Shown: piece after piece, positions 8,008 to 17,174 of the stretch | Layout of the letters: the number at the start of each line of letters is the position of its first letter | Numbering within the stretch: the first letter of the stretch is position 1 | NCBI GenBank assembly: GCA_900045905.1 | Contig: FCNS01000012.1 | Span: 248,001-312,000, forward strand | DNA length: 64,000 nucleotides | Origin: Clostridiales bacterium CHKCI001 | Lineage (GTDB): Bacteria > Bacillota > Clostridia > Lachnospirales > Lachnospiraceae | Direction: 5' to 3' | Notes under the pieces: generated by a model | Seen by the model: only the letters and a program-made list of their open reading frames with translations | Told to the model about the DNA's origin: nothing | The model's database searches: none | Program-made: the position numbers and the translations under genes

Positions 8008-9426
8008 ATGGCAATTTATAATCCAGCTTCCTCCAAAGCGGAGGAATTTATTAATCATGAAGAGATTTTAGAGACATTAGAGTATGCGGATCAAAACAAA
8101 ACAAATGAGGCACTTATTGATTCATTAATTGAAAAGGCAAAACTGCGTAAAGGATTAACGCATAGAGAAGCATCTGTACTTCTTGCCTGTCAAATTCCAG
8201 AAAAAAATGAAGAGATCTATGCATTGGCAGAACAAATCAAAAAAGATTTTTATGGAAATCGTATTGTTATGTTCGCACCATTGTATTTATCCAATTATTG
8301 TGTAAATGGTTGTGTATACTGTCCATATCATGCAAAGAATAAACATATTCCACGTAAAAAACTGACACAGGAAGAAATCCGCCAGGAAGTAATTGCGTTG
8401 CAGGATATGGGACATAAGCGATTAGCTTTGGAAACAGGAGAAGATCCGATTAATAACCCAATTGAGTATGTATTAGAGTCAATTAAGACAATTTATAGTA
8501 TTAAACATAAAAATGGAGCAATTCGTCGTGTAAATGTTAATATCGCTGCTACTACAGTTGAAAATTATCGTAAATTAAAAGAAGCTGGAATTGGAACTTA
8601 TATTTTGTTCCAAGAAACTTATCATAAAGAAAGCTATGAGAAGTTACATCCAACAGGACCAAAACATAATTATGCTTATCACACTGAGGCAATGGATCGT
8701 GCGATGCAAGGTGGCATTGATGATGTTGGTATTGGAGTATTATTTGGTTTGGAGCTGTATCGTTATGAATTTGCAGGTCTTTTAATGCACGCAGAACATT
8801 TGGAAGCAGTGTTTGGAGTTGGACCTCATACGATTAGTGTACCACGAATTCGTCGTGCTGATGATATCGACCCAGATGTGTTTGATAATGGTATTGACGA
8901 TGATACCTTTGCAAAACTTGTCGCATGTATTCGTATTGCAGTTCCATATACAGGAATGATTATTTCTACAAGAGAAAGTCAAAAGTGTAGAGAACGTGTG
9001 TTACATTTAGGCGTATCTCAGATTAGTGGAGGTTCTCGTACCAGTGTTGGTGGTTATGTGGAACCAGAAGAAGAAGATTCTTCTCAGTTTGAAGTAAGTG
9101 ATACAAGAACGTTGGATGAAGTAGTAAAATGGCTGATGGAACTTGGCTATATTCCAAGCTTTTGTACGGCATGTTATCGAGAAGGACGTACAGGAGATCG
9201 TTTTATGAGTCTTTGTAAGAGTGGACAGATTCAAAATTGCTGTCATCCAAATGCATTAATGACATTAAAGGAATATTTGGAAGACTATGCTCGTCCAGAA
9301 ACAAAGGCAGTAGGAGATGCGTTAATTTTAAAAGAAATTGAAAATATTCCAAAAGAAAAAGTGCGTCAGATTGTAATCGAACGATTAGAAAAAATTGCAA
9401 ATGGAGAGAGAGATTTTCGATTCTAG
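8008..9426 (+). CDS. hydG: [FeFe]-hydrogenase maturase HydG (tyrosine lyase)
   Basis: A 472-residue radical-SAM tyrosine lyase that releases CO and cyanide for the hydrogenase diiron site. The SAM cluster motif CxxxCxxC is at 98, 102 and 105. The C-terminal auxiliary cluster motif C-x2-C-x22-C, which distinguishes HydG from the related thiamine enzyme ThiH, is present at 386, 389 and 412. A GAGAGGAG site precedes the ATG. It follows hydE by 51 bases. Confidence 0.96.
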   Translation: MAIYNPASSKAEEFINHEEILETLEYADQNKTNEALIDSLIEKAKLRKGLTHREASVLLACQIPEKNEEIYALAEQIKKDFYGNRIVMFAPLYLSNYCVNGCVYCPYHAKNKHIPRKKLTQEEIRQEVIALQDMGHKRLALETGEDPINNPIEYVLESIKTIYSIKHKNGAIRRVNVNIAATTVENYRKLKEAGIGTYILFQETYHKESYEKLHPTGPKHNYAYHTEAMDRAMQGGIDDVGIGVLFGLELYRYEFAGLLMHAEHLEAVFGVGPHTISVPRIRRADDIDPDVFDNGIDDDTFAKLVACIRIAVPYTGMIISTRESQKCRERVLHLGVSQISGGSRTSVGGYVEPEEEDSSQFEVSDTRTLDEVVKWLMELGYIPSFCTACYREGRTGDRFMSLCKSGQIQNCCHPNALMTLKEYLEDYARPETKAVGDALILKEIENIPKEKVRQIVIERLEKIANGERDFRF

Positions 9427-9439
9427 TAAAAGTTCAATG

Positions 9440-9470
9440 GGGACAGCTTGTCTGTCCCTTTCTTATTTTA
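9440..9470 (+). terminator. Hairpin between hydG and hydF
   Basis: A seven-pair stem (9440-9446 with 9452-9458), five-base loop and T-rich tail, beginning 14 bases after the hydG stop. It looks like an intrinsic terminator with partial read-through to hydF, since hydF starts only 32 bases beyond. Confidence 0.65.
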
Positions 9471-9501
9471 GCGTAATACAAAAAATAAATGGAGGAATAT
9501 T

Positions 9502-10722
9502 ATGGCAAATTTAAATCAGATTCCAAGCGGAAATCGAGTTCATATTGGCTTTTTTGGAAAGAGAAATGCTGGAAAATCGAGCGTGGTGAACGCAGTAACA
9601 GGGCAAAATTTGGCAATTGTATCAGACACAAAAGGAACAACAACAGATCCTGTACAAAAAGCAATGGAGTTACTTCCAATTGGTCCAGTTGTAATTATTG
9701 ATACGCCTGGTATTGATGATGAAGGGGAATTAGGTGCTTTGCGTGTAAAACGCACAAAGCAGGTACTAAATAAAACAGATGTGGCAGTTTTGATTGTGGA
9801 TGCCCAATTAGGAATTATGCCAGAAGATCAGGAATTGATTCAATTATTTGAACAAAAACAGCTTCCATATATTGTTGTGTACAATAAGTCTGATTTAGCA
9901 GATCTAACAGAAAAAATGGAGAAGGATACATTTATTCAAAATAAAATTGCAGTTAGTGCATTAACCAAGGAAAATATCTACGAATTGAAAGAAATGATTG
10001 GACGTCTGGCAGTAAAGGAGAAACCTCATTTTCCGATTGTACAAGATTTGATTGAGCGGGGGGACTTTGTTGTATTAGTGATTCCGATTGACGCAGCAGC
10101 ACCAAAGGGACGATTAATTTTGCCTCAGCAGCAAACCATTCGAGAAATTTTAGAATCTGGAGCAGTTGCGGTAGTCTGCCAGCCAACGGAATTAAAAGAA
10201 ACGCTGGCTGGTCTGAGTAAAAAACCAAAACTTGTAATTACAGACAGTCAGGCATTTGGTCAAGTGTCTCAAATGACTCCAGATGATATTTTACTTACTT
10301 CGTTTTCCATTTTATTTGCACGTCATAAAGGAAACTTAGAGCAGGCAGTGAAAGGAGCTGTAGCGATTGAAACATTGAAAGATGGAGATGCGGTTTTAAT
10401 TTCAGAAGGATGTACCCATCATAGGCAATGTGGAGATATTGGAACAGAAAAACTGCCAGCATGGATTCAAAATTATACAAAAAAGAAACTGAATTTTGCA
10501 TTTTCATCAGGAACAGAATTTCCAGAAGATGTGACAAGTTACTCTATGATTGTACATTGTGGAGGCTGTATGTTAAATGAAAAGGAAATGAAATATCGTC
10601 AACAATCTGCAATGGATCAACAGATACCAATTACGAATTATGGGATTATGATAGCCTATATTCATGGTATTCTAAAAAGAAGTTTGAAAGTTTTTCCTGA
10701 TATTGAAAAGTATTTACTATAA
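9502..10722 (+). CDS. hydF: [FeFe]-hydrogenase maturation GTPase HydF
   Basis: A 406-residue scaffold that receives the diiron subcluster from HydE/HydG and passes it to apo-hydrogenase. The GTPase domain has the P-loop GKRNAGKS at 19-26, DTPG switch II, and NKSD for guanine specificity. The C-terminal iron-sulfur site is seen as C304-x-H306 and H352-C353-x2-C356. A GGAGG site lies before ATG 9502. The hydrogenase itself is not in the window. Confidence 0.96.
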   Translation: MANLNQIPSGNRVHIGFFGKRNAGKSSVVNAVTGQNLAIVSDTKGTTTDPVQKAMELLPIGPVVIIDTPGIDDEGELGALRVKRTKQVLNKTDVAVLIVDAQLGIMPEDQELIQLFEQKQLPYIVVYNKSDLADLTEKMEKDTFIQNKIAVSALTKENIYELKEMIGRLAVKEKPHFPIVQDLIERGDFVVLVIPIDAAAPKGRLILPQQQTIREILESGAVAVVCQPTELKETLAGLSKKPKLVITDSQAFGQVSQMTPDDILLTSFSILFARHKGNLEQAVKGAVAIETLKDGDAVLISEGCTHHRQCGDIGTEKLPAWIQNYTKKKLNFAFSSGTEFPEDVTSYSMIVHCGGCMLNEKEMKYRQQSAMDQQIPITNYGIMIAYIHGILKRSLKVFPDIEKYLL

Positions 10723-10726
10723 AAGT

Positions 10727-10857
10727 GTCGTCAATAGACGGACAGTGCTGGCTGGATATTAGACGACCTGACCTGTATGAGCAAGTAAGGCATTTACCTG
10801 GATTGCGAATACGGGCAGCGATGTCGAGAGTGCGTAGTATGGAGACATCGACTTTTA
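10727..10857 (+). ncRNA. Candidate structured RNA after hydF
   Basis: Three successive stems fit together without overlap. P1 pairs 10727-10732 with 10762-10767. P2 pairs 10772-10778 with 10809-10815, continues through facing GA/GA bases, then GCAA/TTGC and GTAA/TTAC to a GGCAT loop, with a five-base bulge. P3 pairs 10819-10825 with 10844-10850 and is followed by TTTT. P3 plus the T run resembles a terminator, so this could be an independent small RNA, a 3'-UTR RNA of hydF, or a cis-acting leader. I could not match it to a named riboswitch or housekeeping RNA. There is no open reading frame of note. Confidence 0.45.
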
Positions 10858-11031
10858 TATCATGGTGGTGCCTGCAAAGCGGGAATGAAGGTTTAGTAAA
10901 ATAGTGGATTTAATGGATTGGGAGAATTGGCAGATGGCTTTCAATTTTACACAGACTCCTTACAATATTGTGAAGGATTTTTTAAATAAATATTAAAAAT
11001 ATAGAAAAATAGAAACCTTCCTGGGAAAGGG

Positions 11032-11060
11032 ATGACATTTAAAATATTCTGTGCTACAAT
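11032..11060 (+). promoter_or_regulatory. Promoter of the rfb glycan operon
   Basis: ATGACA at 11032-11037 and TACAAT at 11055-11060 with the ideal 17-base spacer, 50 bases before rfbF. A small perfect hairpin (11068-11073 with 11077-11082) lies at the expected 5' end of the transcript. The stretch 10858-11031 between this promoter and the candidate RNA shows nothing else recognisable. Confidence 0.65.
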
Positions 11061-11110
11061 AGAAGATCATAGCAAGGCTATGAGATTGGATTAAGACAAG
11101 AAAGGAAATA

Positions 11111-11890
11111 ATGATGAAAGTTGTAATACTAGCAGGAGGGTTTGGGACAAGGATTAGTGAAGAAAGTCATCTGAAGCCAAAGCCAATGATTGAAATTGGA
11201 GAAAAACCAATTTTATGGCATATTATGAAAGAATATTCTCATTATGGATTTAATGAGTTTATCATTTGTCTTGGATATAAACAGCATTTAGTAAAAGAAT
11301 TTTTCTCAGATTATTTTTTGCATACATCGGATATTACGTTTGATCTTGCAAATAATAAAATGATTGTGCATAATAATTTTTCAGAACCATGGAAGGTTAC
11401 GCTTGTAGATACAGGTCTAAATACAATGACTGGAGGAAGAGTAAAGCGTATTAAGGATTATGTAGGGAATGAATCCTTTATGCTTACATATGGAGATGGA
11501 GTTGCGGATATTGATATTCGGGCTTTGGCAGAGTTCCATAAAAAGCATGGAAAAATTGCGACAATTACGACAGTAAATATCGGGCAGCGTTTTGGAGTAA
11601 TTGATATTAATGAGGAAGGACGGATTGAATCATTCCGTGAAAAAAATGATGAAGATGGAAGCATGATTAATGGCGGATACATGGTAATGAATCCAGAAGT
11701 ATTTGATTATATTGAAGGGGATAATACGGTATTTGAGAAAGAACCGTTAGAAAATTTGGCAAGAGATGGACAATTGATGGCGTATTATCATAAGGGATTC
11801 TGGAAATGTATGGATACACAGAGGGACAAAAAGAGTCTAGAAGAAATGTGGCAATCCAATCATGCACCATGGAAAGTTTGGAATGATTGA
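11111..11890 (+). CDS. rfbF: Glucose-1-phosphate cytidylyltransferase
   Basis: A 259-residue nucleotidyltransferase that makes CDP-glucose from glucose-1-phosphate and CTP, the entry step to CDP-linked 3,6-dideoxyhexoses. The N-terminus has the activation motif LAGGFGTRISEES followed by KPKPMIEIGEKP, which is specific for the cytidylyl branch, and YGDGVADIDI for the metal site. Length equals the family norm. Tandem ATGs at 11111 and 11114 lie behind AAAGGA; either may be used. First gene of an operon with rfbG and rfbH. Confidence 0.95.
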   Translation: MMKVVILAGGFGTRISEESHLKPKPMIEIGEKPILWHIMKEYSHYGFNEFIICLGYKQHLVKEFFSDYFLHTSDITFDLANNKMIVHNNFSEPWKVTLVDTGLNTMTGGRVKRIKDYVGNESFMLTYGDGVADIDIRALAEFHKKHGKIATITTVNIGQRFGVIDINEEGRIESFREKNDEDGSMINGGYMVMNPEVFDYIEGDNTVFEKEPLENLARDGQLMAYYHKGFWKCMDTQRDKKSLEEMWQSNHAPWKVWND

Positions 11891-11914
11891 TGAAAAAGAA
11901 GAATGGAGGATATT

Positions 11915-12964
11915 ATGTTAGATTTGAATTTTTTCAAAGATAAAAATATACTTGTAACAGGGCATACTGGTTTTAAAGGGTCTTGGCTTTGCAAGATTTT
12001 ATCCGATGCAGGTGCAATTGTGACAGGTTATTCTTTAAAGCCTCCAACTGACCCAAATCTATTTACGCTTTCAGGAATTGAAAAGAAAATAAATTCAATC
12101 ATTGGAGATATTCGAGATTTTGAACATCTTATGCAGGTGTTTGATCAGGTACAGCCTGAAATTGTAATACATTTGGCAGCACAGCCGATCGTAAGACAAT
12201 CGTATCGCGACCCGTTGGAAACTTACGAGACGAATGTAATGGGAACGGTTCACTTACTGGAAGCGGTACGGTTACATCCTTGTGTTCGTTCTGTCTTAAA
12301 TGTTACTACGGATAAAGTATATTATAATAGAGAGTGGGAATGGGGATATCGAGAAGAGGATCCATTGGATGGATATGATCCGTACTCGAATAGTAAATCA
12401 TGCTCTGAATTAGTGACACATAGTTATAAGTTATCGTTTTTTAAGGATGGAATGCCAGCTGTTTCAACGGCACGTGCAGGAAATGTAATTGGAGGAGGAG
12501 ATTTTGCATCGGATCGTATTATCCCAGATTGTGTTCGAGCAGCAGCATCGAATCAGCCAATGATTGTAAGAAATCCACATTCAGTAAGACCGTATCAGCA
12601 TGTATTGGAACCACTGATGTTATATCTTACAATTGTACAGAAACAGTATGAAACGAGTGATTTTGCGGGATATTATAATGTAGGTCCAGATGACAAAGAC
12701 TGTTTAACGACAGGAAATCTGGTCGATTTGTTTTGTGAATCCTGGGGAAATGGAATGACTTGGGAAAGTCATTGGGATGGAGGCCCGCATGAAGCTAACT
12801 TTTTGAAATTAGACTGTTCTCGTGTGAAACATGTATTTGGATGGAAACCAACATGGGATGTAAAAACGGCAGTTCAAAAAACAGTAGAGTGGTCCAAAAT
12901 ATGGTTAGAAAATGGAGACATTGCTGCCTGTATGGAAGAACAAATCAAATCATTCTTAGCATAG
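11915..12964 (+). CDS. rfbG: CDP-glucose 4,6-dehydratase
   Basis: A 349-residue extended short-chain dehydrogenase that turns CDP-glucose into CDP-4-keto-6-deoxyglucose. It shows the NAD-binding GHTGFKGSWL, the HLAAQPIVRQSY segment characteristic of this enzyme, VTTDKVYYN, and the catalytic YDPYSNSK (YxxxK). The start is ATG 11915, with TGGAGGA correctly spaced; the in-frame ATG 11903 lies in the binding site itself. Located 24 bases after rfbF. Confidence 0.95.
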   Translation: MLDLNFFKDKNILVTGHTGFKGSWLCKILSDAGAIVTGYSLKPPTDPNLFTLSGIEKKINSIIGDIRDFEHLMQVFDQVQPEIVIHLAAQPIVRQSYRDPLETYETNVMGTVHLLEAVRLHPCVRSVLNVTTDKVYYNREWEWGYREEDPLDGYDPYSNSKSCSELVTHSYKLSFFKDGMPAVSTARAGNVIGGGDFASDRIIPDCVRAAASNQPMIVRNPHSVRPYQHVLEPLMLYLTIVQKQYETSDFAGYYNVGPDDKDCLTTGNLVDLFCESWGNGMTWESHWDGGPHEANFLKLDCSRVKHVFGWKPTWDVKTAVQKTVEWSKIWLENGDIAACMEEQIKSFLA

Positions 12965-12993
12965 ATTAGGAAATAAAGGAGTAAAGGTAAAAA

Positions 12994-14328
12994 ATGTTTG
13001 AACAGATGAGTGAAAAAGAAGCAAGAGCACAGATTCTCTCCATGGTTTCGGAATATTGTGATAAATATCATAATCAGGATAAACCGTTTGAAGAAGGACA
13101 GAGAATTCCTTATGCTTCCCGTGTTTATGATCATGAGGAAATGGTAAATTTAGTAGATAGTTCATTAGAGTTTTGGTTGACAGCAGGGCGCTATACAGAC
13201 GAATTTGAGAAAGCATTTGCACAATATTTGAATGTACCGTTTTGTGCCCTTGTTAATTCGGGGTCTTCTGCAAATTTGGTGGCTTTTATGACATTAACCT
13301 CTCCTTTACTTGGAGAACGTCAAATTAAACGAGGAGATGAAGTAATTACAGTTGCGGCAGGATTTCCAACTACGATTAATCCAGTGATTCAGTATGGAGC
13401 CATTCCAGTGTTTGTGGATGTTACAATTCCTCAATATAATATTGATGTTACAAAATTAGAATCAGCTTATTCAGAAAAAACAAAAGCGGTAATGATTGCA
13501 CATACACTTGGTAATCCATTTGATTTGGAAGCGGTAAAGCAATTTTGTGATAAGCATAACCTTTGGTTAATCGAAGACAACTGTGATGCACTTGGTTCAA
13601 AATATAGAATCAATGGAGAAGAAAGATTCACAGGTACGATTGGAGATATTGGAACTTCCAGTTTTTATCCACCGCATCATATGACAATGGGAGAAGGTGG
13701 AGCAGTCTATACCAAAAATCCGCTTTTAAACCGTATTATTCGTTCTTTTAGAGATTGGGGACGAGATTGTGTATGCCCTTCTGGACGGGATAATCTTTGT
13801 GGTCATCGTTTTGATAGACAGTATGGAGAATTACCAATTGGATACGATCATAAATATGTATACTCACATTTTGGATATAATTTAAAGGCAACGGATATGC
13901 AGGCTGCGATTGGATGTGCTCAGATTAAGAAATTCCCAACATTTGTAGAGCGCAGAATTCATAACTTTAATCGTTTAAGAGCTGCGTTGGAAAACTGTCA
14001 AGATAAGTTGATTTTACCAGAAGCTTGTCCAAATTCCACTCCAAGCTGGTTTGGATTTTTAATTACTTGTAAAGAAGGAGTAGACCGTAACAAAGTTGTA
14101 CAATATGTGGAACAGCGAGGAGTTCAGACACGTATGCTGTTTTCTGGTAATCTAATTAAGCATCCTTGTTTTGATCAAATGAGAGCATCGAAAGAAGGAT
14201 ACCGCGTAGTAGGAAGTCTGGAAAATACCGATCGTATTATGAATCATACGTTCTGGGTTGGCGTATATCCAGGTATGACGGATGAGAAGATTGACTATAT
14301 GGCAAAGGTGATAAAAGAGGCTCTGTAA
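12994..14328 (+). CDS. rfbH: CDP-4-keto-6-deoxyglucose 3-dehydratase (E1/RfbH)
   Basis: A 444-residue iron-sulfur, pyridoxamine-phosphate enzyme that removes the C3 hydroxyl from CDP-4-keto-6-deoxyglucose. In this family the usual PLP-binding lysine is replaced by histidine; here the segment reads YPPHHMTMGEGG, with His-His at 228-229. The [2Fe-2S] ligands are visible as C197, then C259-x-C261-x7-C269. The reaction needs a reductase partner (E3), and no such gene lies in the window. An AAGGAG site precedes the start. Confidence 0.95.
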   Translation: MFEQMSEKEARAQILSMVSEYCDKYHNQDKPFEEGQRIPYASRVYDHEEMVNLVDSSLEFWLTAGRYTDEFEKAFAQYLNVPFCALVNSGSSANLVAFMTLTSPLLGERQIKRGDEVITVAAGFPTTINPVIQYGAIPVFVDVTIPQYNIDVTKLESAYSEKTKAVMIAHTLGNPFDLEAVKQFCDKHNLWLIEDNCDALGSKYRINGEERFTGTIGDIGTSSFYPPHHMTMGEGGAVYTKNPLLNRIIRSFRDWGRDCVCPSGRDNLCGHRFDRQYGELPIGYDHKYVYSHFGYNLKATDMQAAIGCAQIKKFPTFVERRIHNFNRLRAALENCQDKLILPEACPNSTPSWFGFLITCKEGVDRNKVVQYVEQRGVQTRMLFSGNLIKHPCFDQMRASKEGYRVVGSLENTDRIMNHTFWVGVYPGMTDEKIDYMAKVIKEAL

Positions 14329-14347
14329 TAGAAGAGGGAGTAATCAT

Positions 14348-16171
14348 ATGAGGATAAAATTGTCAAATTATATTGCTCAGTTTTTAGTAGAACATGGGAT
14401 TACCAATGTTTTTACAGTAACTGGCGGGGGAGCAATGCATTTGAATGATGCATTTGGACATCAAGAGGGATTGAAATGTTTATACCAGCATCATGAACAG
14501 GCATGTGCAATTGCAGCGGAAAGCTATGCGAGAATGGAAAACAAAATGGCCTTGCTTTGTGTCACAACAGGACCTGGAGGAACGAATGCATTGACTGGTG
14601 TTGTAGGTGCCTATTTGGACTCCATTCCGATGCTTGTAATATCGGGACAAGTTCGTTATGATACGACGGCGCGTTATACGGGATTGAACCTCCGTGCAGT
14701 AGGAGATCAGGAATTTGATATTTGCAAAGCTGTGGATTCTATGACCAAGTATTGTGAAATGGTAATTGATCCAAACAAGATTAAATACTGTTTGGAAAAG
14801 GCAATGTATATTGCAAAACACGGCCGTCCAGGTCCATGCTGGCTGGATATTCCATTAAATGTGCAGGGAAGCTATATTGAGACAGAACAACTAGAGGGAT
14901 ATATTCCAGAAGAAGATTATGAAAAAGAGCTGCCTCCTGCGGTAAACGAGGAAACCATAGATTGTATCATTGAGAAAGTCCGTCAAGCAAAGCGGCCAGT
15001 ATTTTATGCTGGAAATGGAATTCGTATTTCAGGAGGATATCAAGAATTTCGTTCTGTTGTAGAGAAAATGAATATTCCAGTTGTTACAACATGGGATGGA
15101 ATTGATGAAATTGAGACAGATCATCCTCTGTATACTGGAAGAGCAGGCGGTATGGGAGATCGTGCTGGAAATTTTGCGGTACAAAACAGTGATTTAGTTT
15201 TAGCAGTTGGCAATCGCCTTAGCATTCGGCAAGTTGGATTTAATCATGAAACTTGGGCAAGAGAAGCGTACGTAATTGTGAATGATATTGATTCAGAAGA
15301 ATTAAAAAAACCAACCATTCATATAGATATGCCAATTTGGGCAGATGCAAAAGACTTATTAACGAAGTTAGATGCACGTTTGCCAGAAGGAAAATTGTTT
15401 CAGAATCAGGATTGGATTACAGTATGCCAGAATTGGAAGAAAAACTATCCAGTATTGCAGCCAAAACATCTGAATCAGAATAATGGATATGCCAATGTAT
15501 ATGCGGCAATTTATGCGATTAGCAGTAAACTGCCAGAAGGGCAGGTAACCGTAGTTGGTAATGGTTCTGCCTGCGTAGTTGGAAGTCAGAGTTATATTAT
15601 AAAAAAGAATCAAAGATTTATTATTAATTCTGCAATTGCCTCAATGGGCTATGATTTGCCAGCGGTAATTGGAGCAGCGATGGCATGTGAAGGTCAGAAA
15701 TTAATCTGTGTGACAGGAGAAGGAAGCATTCAGATGAATTTGCAGGAATTACAGACAATTGTTCATCATCAAATGCCAATTAAAATTTTCCTTATTAATA
15801 ATCGTGGATATCATTCCATCCGTCAGACGCAGCGTAACTTTTTCCAAGAACCACTTGTAGGAATCGGAGCAGACAGTGGAGATTTAAGTTTTCCAGATAT
15901 GGAAAAATTAGCATGGGCATATGGAATTCCATATACAAGCGTACATCATAATCGGGAATTAGATCAGGCAGTAAATGAAACACTTGCAAAAGAGGGTCCA
16001 GTCATTTGTGAAATTTTCGTAGATACAAAACAGAATTTTGAACCAAAATCTGCTACAAAACGTTTGGAAGATGGAACATTAGTGTCGGCTCCATTGGAAG
16101 ATTTGGCTCCATTTTTAAGCAAAGAAGAATTGAAAAAAAATATGTTTATTCCTCTTGTAGATGAAGGATGA
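14348..16171 (+). CDS. ThDP-dependent acetolactate synthase-like enzyme, probable sugar-branching (YerE-like)
   Basis: A 607-residue thiamine-diphosphate enzyme with the three-domain layout of acetolactate synthases. The Pyr domain has the activating glutamate at E50 (HHEQACA), a central Rossmann domain follows, and the PP domain carries the metal motif GEGS...NNRG. Instead of branched-chain amino acid genes, it sits immediately after rfbFGH. In Yersinia pseudotuberculosis the family member YerE transfers a two-carbon acetyl unit from pyruvate onto the C4 ketone of a CDP-3,6-dideoxyhexose on the way to yersiniose. The same job is the best reading here, by context. Other possible activities are decarboxylation or acyloin formation on a different sugar. 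No cleaner homology can be judged by eye. Confidence 0.75.
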   Translation: MRIKLSNYIAQFLVEHGITNVFTVTGGGAMHLNDAFGHQEGLKCLYQHHEQACAIAAESYARMENKMALLCVTTGPGGTNALTGVVGAYLDSIPMLVISGQVRYDTTARYTGLNLRAVGDQEFDICKAVDSMTKYCEMVIDPNKIKYCLEKAMYIAKHGRPGPCWLDIPLNVQGSYIETEQLEGYIPEEDYEKELPPAVNEETIDCIIEKVRQAKRPVFYAGNGIRISGGYQEFRSVVEKMNIPVVTTWDGIDEIETDHPLYTGRAGGMGDRAGNFAVQNSDLVLAVGNRLSIRQVGFNHETWAREAYVIVNDIDSEELKKPTIHIDMPIWADAKDLLTKLDARLPEGKLFQNQDWITVCQNWKKNYPVLQPKHLNQNNGYANVYAAIYAISSKLPEGQVTVVGNGSACVVGSQSYIIKKNQRFIINSAIASMGYDLPAVIGAAMACEGQKLICVTGEGSIQMNLQELQTIVHHQMPIKIFLINNRGYHSIRQTQRNFFQEPLVGIGADSGDLSFPDMEKLAWAYGIPYTSVHHNRELDQAVNETLAKEGPVICEIFVDTKQNFEPKSATKRLEDGTLVSAPLEDLAPFLSKEELKKNMFIPLVDEG

Positions 16172-16239
16172 ATGACTAATTTTATGAAACAGTCTTATAG
16201 TTAAGAATCATTCTATTTTGTGTAGTTTAGGAGAATATT

Positions 16240-17172
16240 ATGGAGAAAATGACTCGTGTAGTGCTGACTGGAGCAACGGGAATGATTGGAGCAACTCTTG
16301 TACAAATATTATTAAAAGAAGGAGCAGAAGTATGGGCGCTTGTAAGGCGCTCTTCTGCTCGGATAAAAAATTTACCGAAAGATGAGAAGTTACATTTCAT
16401 TGATGCAAATTTGTCTAATTTGGATTACTTGATTGAGTATGCAGAAGGTTTACCTTCCAAAGCAGATGCGTTTTTCCATTTGGGATGGGAGGGAACTTAT
16501 GGACCTAGCAGGCAAGATCTTTATTTACAAAATAGAAATGTGAAAAATACATTGGATGCAGTTCGTCTGGCCAATAAACTTGGTTGTGAAGTTTTTGTAG
16601 GGGCTGGGTCTCAAGCGGAGTACGGCAAATGCAGTGATAAGATCGCACCTGATACTCCAACCTTTCCAGAAACTGGATATGGAATTGGAAAGCTGTGTGC
16701 TGGACAGATGAGCCGAAATTTATGTAAACAATTAGGAATTCGGCATGTATGGGCGAGAATTCTAAGTGTTTATGGGCCAATGGATCATGACTATACGATG
16801 GTAATGTCTGGGATTTATCAGCTGCTAAGAGGACAACGACCAATTTATACAAAAGGAGAACAGAAATGGGATTATCTGTATTCTGAGGATGCAGCAAGAG
16901 CATTGTATTTGGCTGGATGCAGAGGAAGAGATCAGGCAATCTATTGTGTTGGAAGCGGAACTGTACGCCCGTTGCGTGAGTATATCTTAGCAATAAAGGA
17001 TGCAGTGAATCCAGAAGCCTCGATTGGGTTGGGAGAAGTTCCATATCCAGAAGGGCAAGTTATGCATTTACAGGCAGATATTGAGACATTGACAAAAGAT
17101 ACTGGATTTGTTCCAGCGGTTTCTTTTGAAGAAGGAATTCAAAGGACAGTTCAATGGTGTAGAAAGAGGTAG
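16240..17172 (+). CDS. NAD-dependent epimerase/dehydratase family reductase
   Basis: A 310-residue extended short-chain dehydrogenase. The Rossmann motif TGATGMIGATL is at the N-terminus, the catalytic serine segment is GAGSQAEYG, and the Tyr/Lys pair is YGIGK. It lies between the branching enzyme and the glycosyltransferase. It probably reduces the keto group of the CDP-dideoxy or branched sugar to finish the donor, the role of YerF or AbeJ/Prt-type reductases. AGGAG lies before ATG 16240. Precise substrate and stereochemistry cannot be read from sequence. Confidence 0.8.
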   Translation: MEKMTRVVLTGATGMIGATLVQILLKEGAEVWALVRRSSARIKNLPKDEKLHFIDANLSNLDYLIEYAEGLPSKADAFFHLGWEGTYGPSRQDLYLQNRNVKNTLDAVRLANKLGCEVFVGAGSQAEYGKCSDKIAPDTPTFPETGYGIGKLCAGQMSRNLCKQLGIRHVWARILSVYGPMDHDYTMVMSGIYQLLRGQRPIYTKGEQKWDYLYSEDAARALYLAGCRGRDQAIYCVGSGTVRPLREYILAIKDAVNPEASIGLGEVPYPEGQVMHLQADIETLTKDTGFVPAVSFEEGIQRTVQWCRKR

Positions 17173-17174
17173 GA

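Noticed and set aside
14348-16171. Plain biosynthetic acetolactate synthase (IlvB)
   Set aside because: No ilv genes or small subunit nearby, and the gene is tightly embedded between rfbH and a sugar reductase.
16505-17044. Minus-strand frame of 179 codons
   Set aside because: Entirely opposite the NAD-dependent reductase gene, with no start signal and improbable composition.
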